A stretch of DNA of 64,000 nt from Cynocephalus volans. Taxonomy: Eukaryota > Chordata > Mammalia > Dermoptera > Cynocephalidae. The DNA lies in assembly GCF_027409185.1 (NCBI RefSeq), contig NC_084469.1, positions 38,492,793-38,556,792 of the forward strand. The letters run 5' to 3'. How positions within the stretch are numbered: position 1 is the first letter of the stretch; every line of letters begins with the position of its first letter. Made by a program: the position numbers and the translations under genes. Below, piece after piece: positions 36,346 through 45,855 of this stretch. Under the pieces are notes generated by a model. It was not told the origin of the DNA. It ran no database searches and saw only the letters and a program-made list of their open reading frames with translations.

Positions 36346-36450
36346 ATAAACAACAAAAATTTATTGCTCACAGTTCTGGAGGCTGGGAAGTCCAAGATCA
36401 AAGGGCTGGCAGATTCAGTGTCTGGTGAGGACTTGTTTCCTGGTTCATAG
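36346..36450 (-). repeat. MaLR/MLT1-like LTR fragment, reversed
   Basis: 'aatttattgctcacagttc', 'tggaggctgggaagtccaag' and 'tgtctggtgaggacttg' are the reverse of the 3' part of MLT1/MST-class LTRs. Confidence 0.5.
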
Positions 36451-37549
36451 AAGAGTGGAATGGCTTTTTGAAGACCAAGTTACAGCACCAGCTAGGTGAC
36501 AGTACCTGGAAGGGCTGGGGCAAGATCCTGCAGAAGGCTGTGTATGCTCTAAATGAGCTTCCAAGATATAGAACTGTTTTTCACATAGCCAGGATTCATG
36601 GGTCCAAGAATTAAGGGGCAGACAGTGGAGTGGCACCTAGTGAACTACTAGCAAAATTTTTGCTTTCTATTCCCACGACTTTATGCCCTGCTGGCCTAGA
36701 GATCTTAGTTCCAGGGAGAGAAACACTGTAACTCTTAGCCCAAGGCCAAAGGCCTTGTGACCTTGAAATAATTTGGCCCACCCACCCACCTGACCAGTTC
36801 AGAGGTGAATATGATTTTTCAAGCTTCTGAGAATGCATCTATTAATTCATTCACTCATGCACTTACAAATGAATATATATTTCACAAATGTATAATCTCA
36901 GTACCACCGTTAGGGTTGGCTCCCTAGGCCTCTGTGTGATTTCCTTCAATATCAAGGGAACCACATATAAGAGCTAAAGTTCACCCCCAGCCCCAAGAAT
37001 TCCCACAATCATAAAAAGAAAGAGCCAAGAAGGTGTGTTTTCTGCAGCATTCCTTGTTCTGCCCACCCATATCCTGGGGTGGAAAATGCACAGTTACACT
37101 CCATAGATTATTGTAATTAAGTAGTGTGTGGAATTCATTTTTAAAAATAGCTTCATCGACTCTTCATAGCATATTTCTGCAGGATATGTGTATGTGAAAA
37201 GCAAGTGAGGATTGTTATTGTTTAGCACATTTAATTAAGTATCTCTTTCATCCTTCTGGGAATTAAACATTAAACAGTGAATAAGCACAGGTAAGTCTGC
37301 CCATGTTAATTTCTGGTTTACTACTTAAATTCAAAAGCAGGCTGAAAACCAAGAGCAAAGTCTGTGATCTGGAGTCCTTATGTGTTAGGCAAAGCAATTA
37401 AATGTTCACCTTTCACATCCCCTGTAGAAACTGTCCCAGGAAACATCCCCATTATGTTTTCTCTCTCAACTGTCTCCTTGATGGACTCCTTCCCCCTTAT
37501 CAATAAACATCTTGAAGAAACTCTTTTTCACTTGCCACCTGCATAAATT
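36451..37549. other. Intergenic, nothing recognised
   Basis: No repeat or coding frame could be supported. Confidence 0.45.
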
Positions 37550-38080
37550 GTGACTCTTGCTTATGAGGGACAGAAAACACAACTGAAACTGGCTCGGCTC
37601 ATATGTGAAAAGTCTGTGTGGAGGCTGGATCTAGAGGTCAAACGATGTCATCAAGAACTGACTTCTCTTCTTCATCTCTTGGCCCCTCTTCCATTGTCTT
37701 GGCTCCGTTTTCAGGTAGCCCCTCTCCTCACGGAGCTAACATGGCTATATTAGCTCCATCTTACATCCTCCTAGGTCAAGTCCAGTAGAAAAAAGAAAGG
37801 CTTCATTCACCCCCAACAGTCAATCCAGAGCTTGGGTCTGACTTTACTGTCTTGATAGGATCACATGCCCATAGCCACATTGACAACTGTGACCAGGGGA
37901 TGCAATGATCCAAAGATAGGCCAAGTCACATGCTTCTGCCATAGAAGTAGGGATTGAGCTCTATCAGAAGTACATGGACTGGTGGTGGGATAGAAGGTGG
38001 TCCAGAGGTGAAGGTTATTCCCTAAACAAAAAGTGGTGAATACTTACTAGAAGAAGGGTGTATGGATTTGTGGTTTTATA
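37550..38080 (+). repeat. Ancient unnamed dispersed repeat, copy 1
   Basis: The order 'aactgaaactggctcggctc', 'aaacgatgtcatcaagaact', 'catcctcctagg', 'gatcacatgcccat' and 'ctgtgaccaggggatgcaat' recurs, diverged, at 52480-52860 and 62930-63440. I recognise the family as widespread in mammals but cannot name it safely. Confidence 0.5.
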
Positions 38081-38190
38081 GGAAAACACATTCTGAGTTT
38101 TACTTCTTTAAACTGAGGCTGCCTTATACTGCACCCTCCCCACATGGAGTCTTTAACAACCAAAAGATTTGGTAGTTGCTAATCTAAACT

Positions 38191-38416
38191 AGAAGTTGGC
38201 AAACTTTTTCTGTAGAGTCAGATGATAAATCCTATAGGATTGGTGGGCCATGTATTCTCTGCATAGTTACAACTATTCAACTTTGCACTTTTACTGTGAA
38301 AAAAGCCATAGACAATATATAAATAAATGGGCATGGCTGTGGTCCAATAGAACTGTGTTTGCAATAACAGGTGGTGGACTGAATTTGGCCCACGGGCTGC
38401 AGTTTGTTCACCTCTG
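38191..38416 (+). repeat. MER20 (hAT-Charlie MITE)
   Basis: 'gttggcaaactttttctgta', 'gccatagacaatatataaa', 'gaatttggcccacgggctgc' and 'agtttgttcacctctg' match the MER20 consensus over nearly its full 219 bp. The terminal inverted repeats are visible. Confidence 0.85.
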
Positions 38417-38784
38417 ATGTTAACCATACATGCTAAGGTGTGAAGGAGCCAAAATAATATTTCACTCCCTCCCATCCCCCAGCCTAACCTTATTCCACAC
38501 TCTTCATCCTCAGCATCTTTCACAAACAGAAACTCCCACATAACAATGGGACTGAACACAGACTGGACTCTGGGAAGTGCACAGTGGAAGTACATAGCAG
38601 TGTTAGTATGGAGTGAAGCCACATTTTCCATGTCACAGAACAGATTAGAAACAAAACAAAACAAAGAGTTGTAGATTGAGAAACTGAATATACAAATGGA
38701 CAAATGATATATAAAATAGAACTTTTACCTATACTGTGTTACCATAGGCAGTAGCCATGCAAGAAGTCAAAAAATAACTACTCT

Positions 38785-39070
38785 ATTAATAGACCCCAAG
38801 TGGCCAGGACTTGATAAATAATCAACAGCTTCTCTGATTTTTGCGCCTACTCCCAACTTAGGACCAACTGGAGAAAGCCAAACAAACTCCCCTAACCAAT
38901 CACGTGGGATGTCCTGGCTTTCAGTGAGCCTGGTTCTAGCTTCCCCAGACCAATAGCCTCCATCAGGGCACCTTCCAATCTCGACCAAAACGGAAGTGAT
39001 ATAGCAAGATTTGAATAAATAGCTTTTGTTTGTTCTCCTTTGTGTGGCCTTTGTTTATTTCCACAATATG
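38785..39070 (+). repeat. Candidate LTR remnant
   Basis: Two CCAAT words (38897-38901, 38950-38954), then AATAAA at 39015-39020 and a T/G-rich stretch ending 'tttccaca', give an LTR-like layout (U3, R, U5). The left end is not defined and the family is unknown. Confidence 0.35.
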
Positions 39071-39117
39071 TTGTAACTTTCCTATATCTAAACTAAAGTT
39101 GCCTCATGATGATCTCT

Positions 39118-39493
39118 GTTAAGGGCTGGATTGTGTCCCCACAAAATTCATACATTGAAGCCCTAATCTCAATGTGACTGTACTCGTATTATGGACATAG
39201 GGCCTCTAAAGAGATAAGTAAGCTAAAATGAGGCCTTTTGAGTGGACCCTAATCCAATCTTTACAAGAAGAGGAAATCTGAACACATGAATAGACATCAG
39301 TATAGAAACAAAGGAAAGATCATGTAAGGAAACAACAAGAAGGCAACCAAGGAGAGAGGCCTCAGAAGAAACTAAACCCTATGACACCTTAATCTTGGAT
39401 TTCTAGGCTTCAGAATGTGAAAATATAAACGTCTCTTGTTTAAGCCACTCAGTCGGCAGTATTTTATTATGGCAGCCTGAGCAAACTAATACA
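39118..39493 (+). repeat. MLT1-family LTR (ERVL-MaLR)
   Basis: It begins TGTTAAGGGCTGGATTGTGT and contains 'attcatacattgaagcccta', 'taggcttcagaatgtga' and 'gtttaagccactcagtc'. It ends 'gagcaaactaatacag'. It is near full length (about 375 bp), with no internal viral sequence. Confidence 0.82.
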
Positions 39494-39549
39494 GTCTCCT
39501 GTCCTAACATGTCTGTTATCAATCTGGCACAACCACCTCCCTTCTAAGG

Positions 39550-39993
39550 TGTTGTAGAGCTAGGGCTAGGTCTCACAGACCCCTCGAGCCCATTCACAAA
39601 TGCTTCACTCACAGGTCTACAAGCTAGGTAACTGGAAAAAAGGTCCTTGGAGCCTTGGTTGAAGGAATAATGGGCTTTATTCAGCACGCATGTCTAAGAG
39701 CTAGGCAGTCCAAAGAGAAACTGAGCACCTGCCGCAAAGTCCAAAGAAAAACTAAGCAGCTGCCAGCAAAGCAAACATGCTCTATTTTTTAGACATGAGC
39801 TCTGCTGACCAGCAGTTCAGAGCTGCTGCTTCACACACTCTGAAGAGTACATAAGAATAGCAACAAGCTAAAAAATACACGGGGGTGCATGCACACTAAC
39901 TCCACCCCCCCACACACACTTGTTTACAACTGCACCAGCCCCAACTGGACCTGAGGCAAGGGGGCCTGACCAAACTACTCTAGTTTCCTCACA
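39550..39993 (-). repeat. Candidate solo LTR, reversed
   Basis: The 444-bp segment has TG...CA ends and, in reverse, a TGTGAGGAAACTAGAG start, an AATAAAGCCC polyadenylation word (reverse of 39667-39680) and an end ACAACA. A diverged internal duplication of about 40 bp (around 39703-39765) is visible. A clear target-site duplication was not seen. Confidence 0.5.
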
Positions 39994-40116
39994 GGTGGGG
40001 AACTACATTTGTCAGAATCTTCCTTACTGGGTTCTTCTTTGCTGGAACATGCTGCAGAGTGGAACTCCCATGAGATTTGGAAGGGGGAGATAAAAGGGAT
40101 GCTGTTATTCATGGGA

Positions 40117-40310
40117 AGGGTTGCCAGATTTTACAAATAAAAATACAGAACACCCATTAGATTTGAATTTAAGATAAATGAATATTTTCTTTGGTATAAG
40201 TATGTTCCATTTTGCCACGCATTTTTATATGCAATATTTGGAACACACACTAAAAATTGGTTTGTTTATAAGAAATTCAAATTGAAGGGACATCCTGTGT
40301 TTTGTCTGGT
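40117..40310. repeat. Palindromic MITE (MER53-like)
   Basis: 'gggttgccagattttacaaa' at the left is mirrored by 'ttttgtctggt' at the right; inner arms 'ttgaatttaagataaatgaa' and 'aagaaattcaaattgaag' also mirror. About 190 bp with a hairpin layout, fitting a MER53-like element. Confidence 0.6.
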
Positions 40311-41610
40311 CATTCATTCTGGAGGTCATTGTGGCCACGTTTGGTGCCTTTGCAGACCACCTTCAAAAATGCCCGCTCTGTGGTTCTGGCAGATATATGC
40401 TTCAGCAGATCAGTCCAGGGGCTTGTGCTCTGTGGTTCTGACTCGAATTCTCTGGGTTTTCACACTTTTCCATGAACTCGGGCTATTCCACTCACTCCAG
40501 TGCTACAAGCTGACGTACAGTGACAGCCTTCCCAATCTTCACTTCCCAGCTCTTGACAGAGTCATGTAAGCTCTCATTTCTATATTCCCTTTATTTCTAT
40601 AACACTTGGAGTGGCCTTATATCCACTGAGCATCAGAAAACACCGTAATGCTAGTTCAAGGTCATTGAGTCACTTCTGATGACTCTACAGTCCACTCAGA
40701 TTCTTTGCCTTTACTCTCTCCTCTGGAGGGTTGCAAGTTTCTGGAGGGCTTATAGTTTTCCGGCATCTGGTCTACATTTGTCCTTTGTCCTCGCTGAGAT
40801 AGAAATCATCTTGTACGGTCCTTATAGCCATGCACTGACATTCATTACGGCCTCTAGGTAATACAGTTACCTATACTGTGTTCTTTTCAGGCTGACCCCA
40901 AGCTGGCCTTCTAAGTATTTTGGTTCTCCTCCTCTTAACCACCCCGTAAAGATCATAGAAACTGTGAGCTCCTGTTCCTGACCCATGCTAGGACATGGGA
41001 GCACTGAAAGGGGGCCTCTGTCCCTCTCCTTAAACCCTGCCCTCCCCGCTGCTACTCTGACACCAGGGCCAGGTGGGATAAGGGCTTCTCCACTTGCTTG
41101 TAGTTTCCAACCACTTTCCTGGGAAGCGAAGTTCATACATCCCCTTCTCCTGGACTCTCAAGCATTTCTGTAGAGGCTGTCATCTGCTCTGTTTCCCTGG
41201 ACCTCCCTGAAAGGATAGAGAATTCTGCAGCCTTATCCAAGGTGTCTTCTATTCCTCTATCTTGCTTCCCCGGCCCCTCCCCCCCTCCCAGAAAGAGTTC
41301 TTTTCTCTTCTTGTAAGTAATCTGCTTATACTATTGTCATGCATTCTTATCCATCTGTGGCTTAGGAAATACACCCTAACCTCTCAGTCTTCCAGACTGT
41401 GCCCTGTATATTCAAAGCCAAGGTCATACAATTAAAAGAAACAAGCAGTACAATATCAACCTTTTCTTCCTCTACGTGCCTGGCTATTACACTGCAAGAA
41501 AAGAAACAGAATGGCTTTCATAGCTATTGTCTCTGCTATGTATTTAAAAACTATTCAGAGTCGATGGACTGTTTCAGGCATATCCACACTCCCCCGAGGT
41601 ATTAAACGTT
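40311..41610. other. Intergenic, nothing recognised
   Basis: A pyrimidine-rich tract lies near 41265-41290. No named repeat or coding frame could be supported. Confidence 0.45.
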
Positions 41611-41613
41611 GAT

Positions 41614-41716
41614 AACTCACTGGGTGGAGAGCCCCAGGACAACATCAAAACATACAGGAATGAGAAACCTCAATTAGTATCTCAAAATGTATCCCCCTAC
41701 TTGTAATTGTTAGCAC
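41614..41716 (+). repeat. Short element of about 103 bp, copy 1 (family unknown)
   Basis: The segment is roughly 88% identical to 43101-43202 over most of its length, including an identical 'cctcaattagtatctcaaaa' core. It is flanked by a short imperfect duplication 'acgttgat' (41606-41613) and 'acgtgat' (41717-41723). The first 35 bases resemble the A-box half of a tRNA-derived SINE (aactcactgg...gagagcc), but no B box is present. Confidence 0.6.
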
Positions 41717-41723
41717 ACGTGAT

Positions 41724-42634
41724 CAGTTTATATCACCAGAAAATCAGACCACAAAGTGCAAATGGAAAATAAGTCATAATCCAAGAGTCTATAGAAACCT
41801 CTTTCCTGCTGTGAAGAAACACTTCATTATGAGAACAGAATGGGCTGTTGTAATTTCAGGCAAAAATCAATTCAATGGGACTTTAGCTCTGTCCTAATAC
41901 ATTTTTTTTTTTTTGAATTACAAAAATTAAAAAAGAGACAAAAAAATTTCTTAAATGTTCAAGTAGTTTCAACATGTTACCTGCAAAGGAACAAAAATCA
42001 AGGTGACTTCAGATTTCTCTTCAACACTAAATTCTAGAAAGCAATGGAATCCCCCCTCTGTAGTGGTTGAGGGGTTACCCTAAAGGTTTTAGGTGTTACC
42101 CTAAAATTTTTTACCTACCCAGTTATGGTCTAGAAATAAAAATTTGGGAGCCGTTAGCATAAAGGAAAGAATTGTCTTGGTTAAGTTCATACAAGGAGAG
42201 ATGGTAAAATGAGAAAAACAGAAAATCTGGGGCAGATGCCCAATAACACCAATGCTGAATGGAACAGCAAAGAGAAAGCAGTCAGAGAGAATAAGAGGAA
42301 ATGGCCAGAGGAGGCAGAAAAACTGCCAGAGTGCTTATCATGGAGTCAAGAGAACACGACGTTTCCACACAGTGAATCTGGAACGAACTGGGTTAAACAG
42401 AGCCAAGAAGTAACGTACGACAAAGACCGAACAGTGCCTGCTGGATTTGATGACAAATAAGGCACTAGTGACAGACTTAATCATAAAATTTAATTTGCAA
42501 GATATTTGATGGGTAATTTTATAAATCTAATGAGCTATTAGCATTTAAATGGGTAATAATACATTTTATTCTCAGTAACTGGAATGAATTTCCTCACCAC
42601 ATTCAGAGTACATAAATGGCACTTTCCTTTTCAT
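41724..42634. other. Intergenic, nothing recognised
   Basis: A T12 run lies at about 41902-41914. No named repeat or coding frame could be supported. Confidence 0.45.
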
Positions 42635-43100
42635 TTTTTTTATTGTGAAGTATATCATATATATGCAAAGAAGTACATAATATATGTGTACAGTTTTAAA
42701 AGAATGATTAAATGAAAACCCATAAACCAGTTAGCAAATAAAATATTACCAGGAACTTAAAAGTTCCCTGTGTGCCCCTCACCAAGGCCATGCCTCTTCA
42801 GTCGCCCCAAAAGCGACCAGAATCTGAATTTTGTGATAATCATTCCCTTACTTCTCTTTAGATTACCATATATTTATGTTCCTCTAACACAATGTCATTT
42901 GTTTCATTTGTTTTAAAACTTCTAATAAATATAACATTTAATGTATTTTTCTACAACTTTCCTTTTTTGTTAAACATGCTTTTAAGACTCATCCATGTGG
43001 ATGCACATGGTTATAGACCATTCATTTTTCATTGCTGTCTACAATATTTTATTCTGTGACTAGTATACAGCACAATTTGCTTATTCATTCTACTATAGAT
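42635..43100 (-). repeat. Old L1M, reversed, left part
   Basis: 'tattgtgaagtatatcat', 'catccatgtggatgcacatgg' and 'ttcattctactatagat' follow the reversed L1M ORF2 end and 3' UTR. It is split by the element at 43101-43202 and resumes after it. Confidence 0.65.
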
Positions 43101-43202
43101 AACTCACTGGTTAGAGAGCCTCGGGACAACACGAAAATATACAGAAATGAAAAACCTCAATTAGTATCTCAAAATGTATCTCCTCCTTTATGGTTTGCAC
43201 AT
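43101..43202 (+). repeat. Short element of about 102 bp, copy 2 (family unknown)
   Basis: It is inserted into a reversed L1M, with flanks 'attctactatagat' (43087-43100) and 'gttctactactgat' (43203-43216) as a target-site duplication. Length and sequence match copy 1 at 41614-41716, so both ends of the element are defined independently in the two copies. Confidence 0.65.
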
Positions 43203-43216
43203 GTTCTACTACTGAT

Positions 43217-43400
43217 GAAAATTTGGTGTGCTACCCATTATTTTGCTATTATGAACAATACAACCATTAATATTCGTATGCATGCTTCCTGGATGGAGTC
43301 ACAGGTAGCCTGGATTCTCCTTCTACTCACGTATCCAACACCACTCCCCATTTGTGTCTCATGTCTTCATTTAGTAGCATTCAGGATGGTGGCAAGGAGA
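43217..43400 (-). repeat. Old L1M, reversed, right part
   Basis: 'tattttgctattatgaacaa' and 'ttaatattcgtatgcatg' continue the reversed L1M interrupted at 43100. The right boundary is uncertain. Confidence 0.55.
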
Positions 43401-44773
43401 TTATTTTAATAGTGCATGCAAGTTCTTTGAATTAGAACTTCATCATTATTTTGAAATAGTTGATATGGAAAGGTTGATTTAGATTCAATATCCATTAGCG
43501 GCATCATAAGAAATTTCAACATTTGTCAAGAGAGAAAAGAAAGAGCTGTTAGACTGTAAATATAATGTCAACTGCTAATTTTTGAATGATTGTAAAAGGT
43601 TTTAAATATTATATTGCTTGCATGTGTGAACAAATTTCCTGTCATTGGAGACTATCCAGAATTTAAAGAGATCATTACTGAAAAGTCTTGAACAGGAATT
43701 ATAACACATAGCCATTTCAAGCAAAAAATCTAATTATGAAAAATGTTATGCTCATGGAAGCAAGTTCAAGTTTCTAATTTAAAATATGGAAATTATTTCA
43801 TCTGAACATCTTATACAAATTCAGTACCTTTCTAAACACCTTTTGGCATAGCCAGCCTCCAATCATTGGCATCCAATTTTTCTTGTCCCCTAGTAGTTTC
43901 CTCCCACACTGAACAGGGCAGACCTCTTTAACTAATAGGATTATTGAAGAAATGACAGTGTGTAACTTCTGAAGCTAGGTCGTAAGAGACATCGTGGTTT
44001 CTGTCTTGCTCTCTGTTAGATCACTTGGTCTAGGAGAAGCTGGCTGTAGTGTTATGAGGACATCAAGCACCCCATGTAGAGCTCCATATGCAGAGAACTG
44101 AAGCCTCTTGCCAACAGCCAGCATTGAACCACTAGCCATGTGAGTGTGCCATCTCAGAAATGGCTCCTCCAGCCCCAGTCAAGCCTTCAGATGATGCAGC
44201 CCCTGATGACAACTTGCCTGTGATAAGTGCTTATTCTGTTACTGTTCCTTTGAAGCTCATTCTTTTTACCCAGAATCTCTCTGCAGTCCCTGAGAGGTAA
44301 CTAAAATCAGGGTGGTGGGGCAGAGGGGAGCTCATTTTAAGACCTGCAGGCCTCATGCTGCTCAAGTTGTCTATTTCCTGGGCACCCAAGCATTGACACC
44401 CACACATATACGCAAAGAGCCAAGCTATTTATCCTAAGTATGGAGAAGGACTCAGCAGGTGACAAATGCTAATTTCTAAGGGTCAGGCAAGGCTGTTCAC
44501 ACTATTCATTTTTGAAGACAAGATCCAGATTTAGGGCAGAATGAGGAGATTCTGAGCATCTAGCAAATTTGCAAGTACTCTGCTACATTTAACAAGAGCT
44601 GATTTACTACATTTAACAAGAGCAAATTTATTAAGCCACCGCACAAACTCATGGAAGTCTAAGAGGGGATCTCAGAGCTTGATTACTCTTTTAGCAAATT
44701 AAGCACATGCCTAAGACATGGGCAAAGCAAGGCAATGAAAAAACTTTAAAAAATATTGATATTAAAACTTGAA
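43401..44773. other. Intergenic, nothing recognised
   Basis: Contains a short direct repeat 'acatttaacaagagc' (44585-44599 and 44609-44623). Otherwise no feature was identified. Confidence 0.45.
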
Positions 44774-44952
44774 GCAGAGCTGTCCAATATAACTACTAGC
44801 CACATGTGACTATTTTATTTTAAATTAAAATTAAATTAAAAATTCAGTTCCTCAATAGCACCAGCACATTTCAAGTCCCTTCTAGCCCACATGCACCTAG
44901 CACAGCTATAGAACATTTCCATCATCACAGAAAGTTCTACTGGACAGCACTG
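44774..44952 (-). repeat. hAT-Charlie-type MITE
   Basis: The left end 'gcagagctgtccaatata' and the right end 'tactggacagcactg' form inverted termini. The interior contains 'ctagccacatgtgac', a TTTAAATTAAA region, 'aattcagttcctcaatag' and 'atttccatcatcacagaaag'. This is the GCTGTCCAATAGAA family of non-autonomous hAT elements. Confidence 0.75.
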
Positions 44953-45160
44953 TTCTAAAGTATTTAAATTGTCATCAAGGAAAAGATATACATATAAAAA
45001 AAAAAAAACATTGATATTGACTTTCCTTACATCTATTTTATGATTTGGCATTGTGTTTAAGTTTGAATTACACAATTAGGATAGAAGTGAGAGAACCACA
45101 TTATTTTCTAAAGAATTTGATTTGACCTTGGCCCAAAGGATGCTCGACAGCATTTACATG

Positions 45161-45438
45161 CTTGACCTTCTCTCCACGCGTCCCATCAATAAACCACTGC
45201 GCTCAACAGTCATCCTCGAACACCTTCCGTCTGACACCAGACCAGCCACCAAGTCAGAGCGTCAGCTGGTTTCCTAGCTACAGCGACGCGACCCGCCCCT
45301 TCCCGCTGTTCCCCTCCTACCTTATTAGCCTGGAAGGGGCGTGGCCAGGAGTCGCGCCCAATAGGAGGAGAGCAGAGGAGAGAGGCCTGGCCGCGTCCCC
45401 GTCGCTAGGGAAACCGATGCAGCCGGAGGCCGCGCGCG
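45161..45438 (+). promoter_or_regulatory. DNAH9: DNAH9 promoter region (CpG island start)
   Basis: CpG density rises from about 45170 and stays high to about 46050, covering exon 1. There is no TATA box near the start. Visible elements are a reverse GC box CCCGCCCC (45292-45299), a GGGGCGTGGCC KLF/Sp-type box (45336-45346), a CCAAT box (45358-45362) and an X-box (45401-45414). The transcription start is not marked in sequence and is inferred to lie between about 45360 and 45420. Confidence 0.7.
45401..45414 (+). promoter_or_regulatory. RFX X-box
   Basis: GTCGCT-AG-GGAAAC fits the X-box pattern RYYNYY-N(1-3)-RRNRAC at every position. It lies 25 bases before the DNAH9 start codon, inside the CpG island. 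RFX2/RFX3 bind such sites in motile-cilium genes together with FOXJ1, so the position and gene class fit. Binding itself is inferred. Confidence 0.6.
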
Positions 45439-45734
45439 ATGCGGAGCTCGGAGGAGCGGGCGGCGCTCGCTGCAGAGAACGCGGACCAGGAGCCCGGCGC
45501 CGACCCGCGACTGCGACTCCTGGGGGCCTACGTGGCCCAGAGCCTGCGGCCGGCTGCGGGCGCCTGGGAGCGCTGCGCGGGAGCGGCCGAAGCGGAGCAG
45601 CTGCTGCAGGCCTTCCTGGGCCGCGAGGTTGCGGAGGGGCCGCGGCCGCTGCTGGTGGTGCGGCCTGGGCCCGGGGGCCTGACGGTGCTTCCGGGGCTCG
45701 ACGCTGGACCCGAGTCCGGCCCGGCTCGCGATAA
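45417..45734 (+). other. Upstream overlapping open frame (105 codons)
   Basis: An ATG at 45417, 22 bases before the DNAH9 ATG and in another frame, opens 105 codons that run into exon 1. Its Kozak context is weak (C at -3, C at +4). It could reduce main-frame translation if the transcript starts upstream. The Ala/Gly/Arg-rich product looks like a GC artefact. It is relevant only if transcription starts before 45417. Confidence 0.3.
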
Positions 45735-45855
45735 GGGGCTTTTTTTCCTGCGCACCAGGCCCGAGCCACCGGGGCCCAACAGCCTCCGCGGCGCCGTGCT
45801 CTGCGGGGACCTGCCGGCGACGCCTCTGGAGCACCTGGCCGCGCTCTTCTCCGAG
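45439..45855 (+). CDS. DNAH9: DNAH9 exon 1 (coding part)
   Basis: Encodes residues 1-139, MRSSEERAALAAENADQEPG through LAALFSE. The ATG has G at -3 and C at +4. It is chosen because it begins the conserved dynein N-terminus and no upstream in-frame ATG exists in the island. The donor GTGAGG follows at 45856, and the exon ends in phase 0. The exon is very GC-rich, with Ala/Gly/Pro-rich loops such as GPRPLLVVRPGPGG. Confidence 0.95.
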
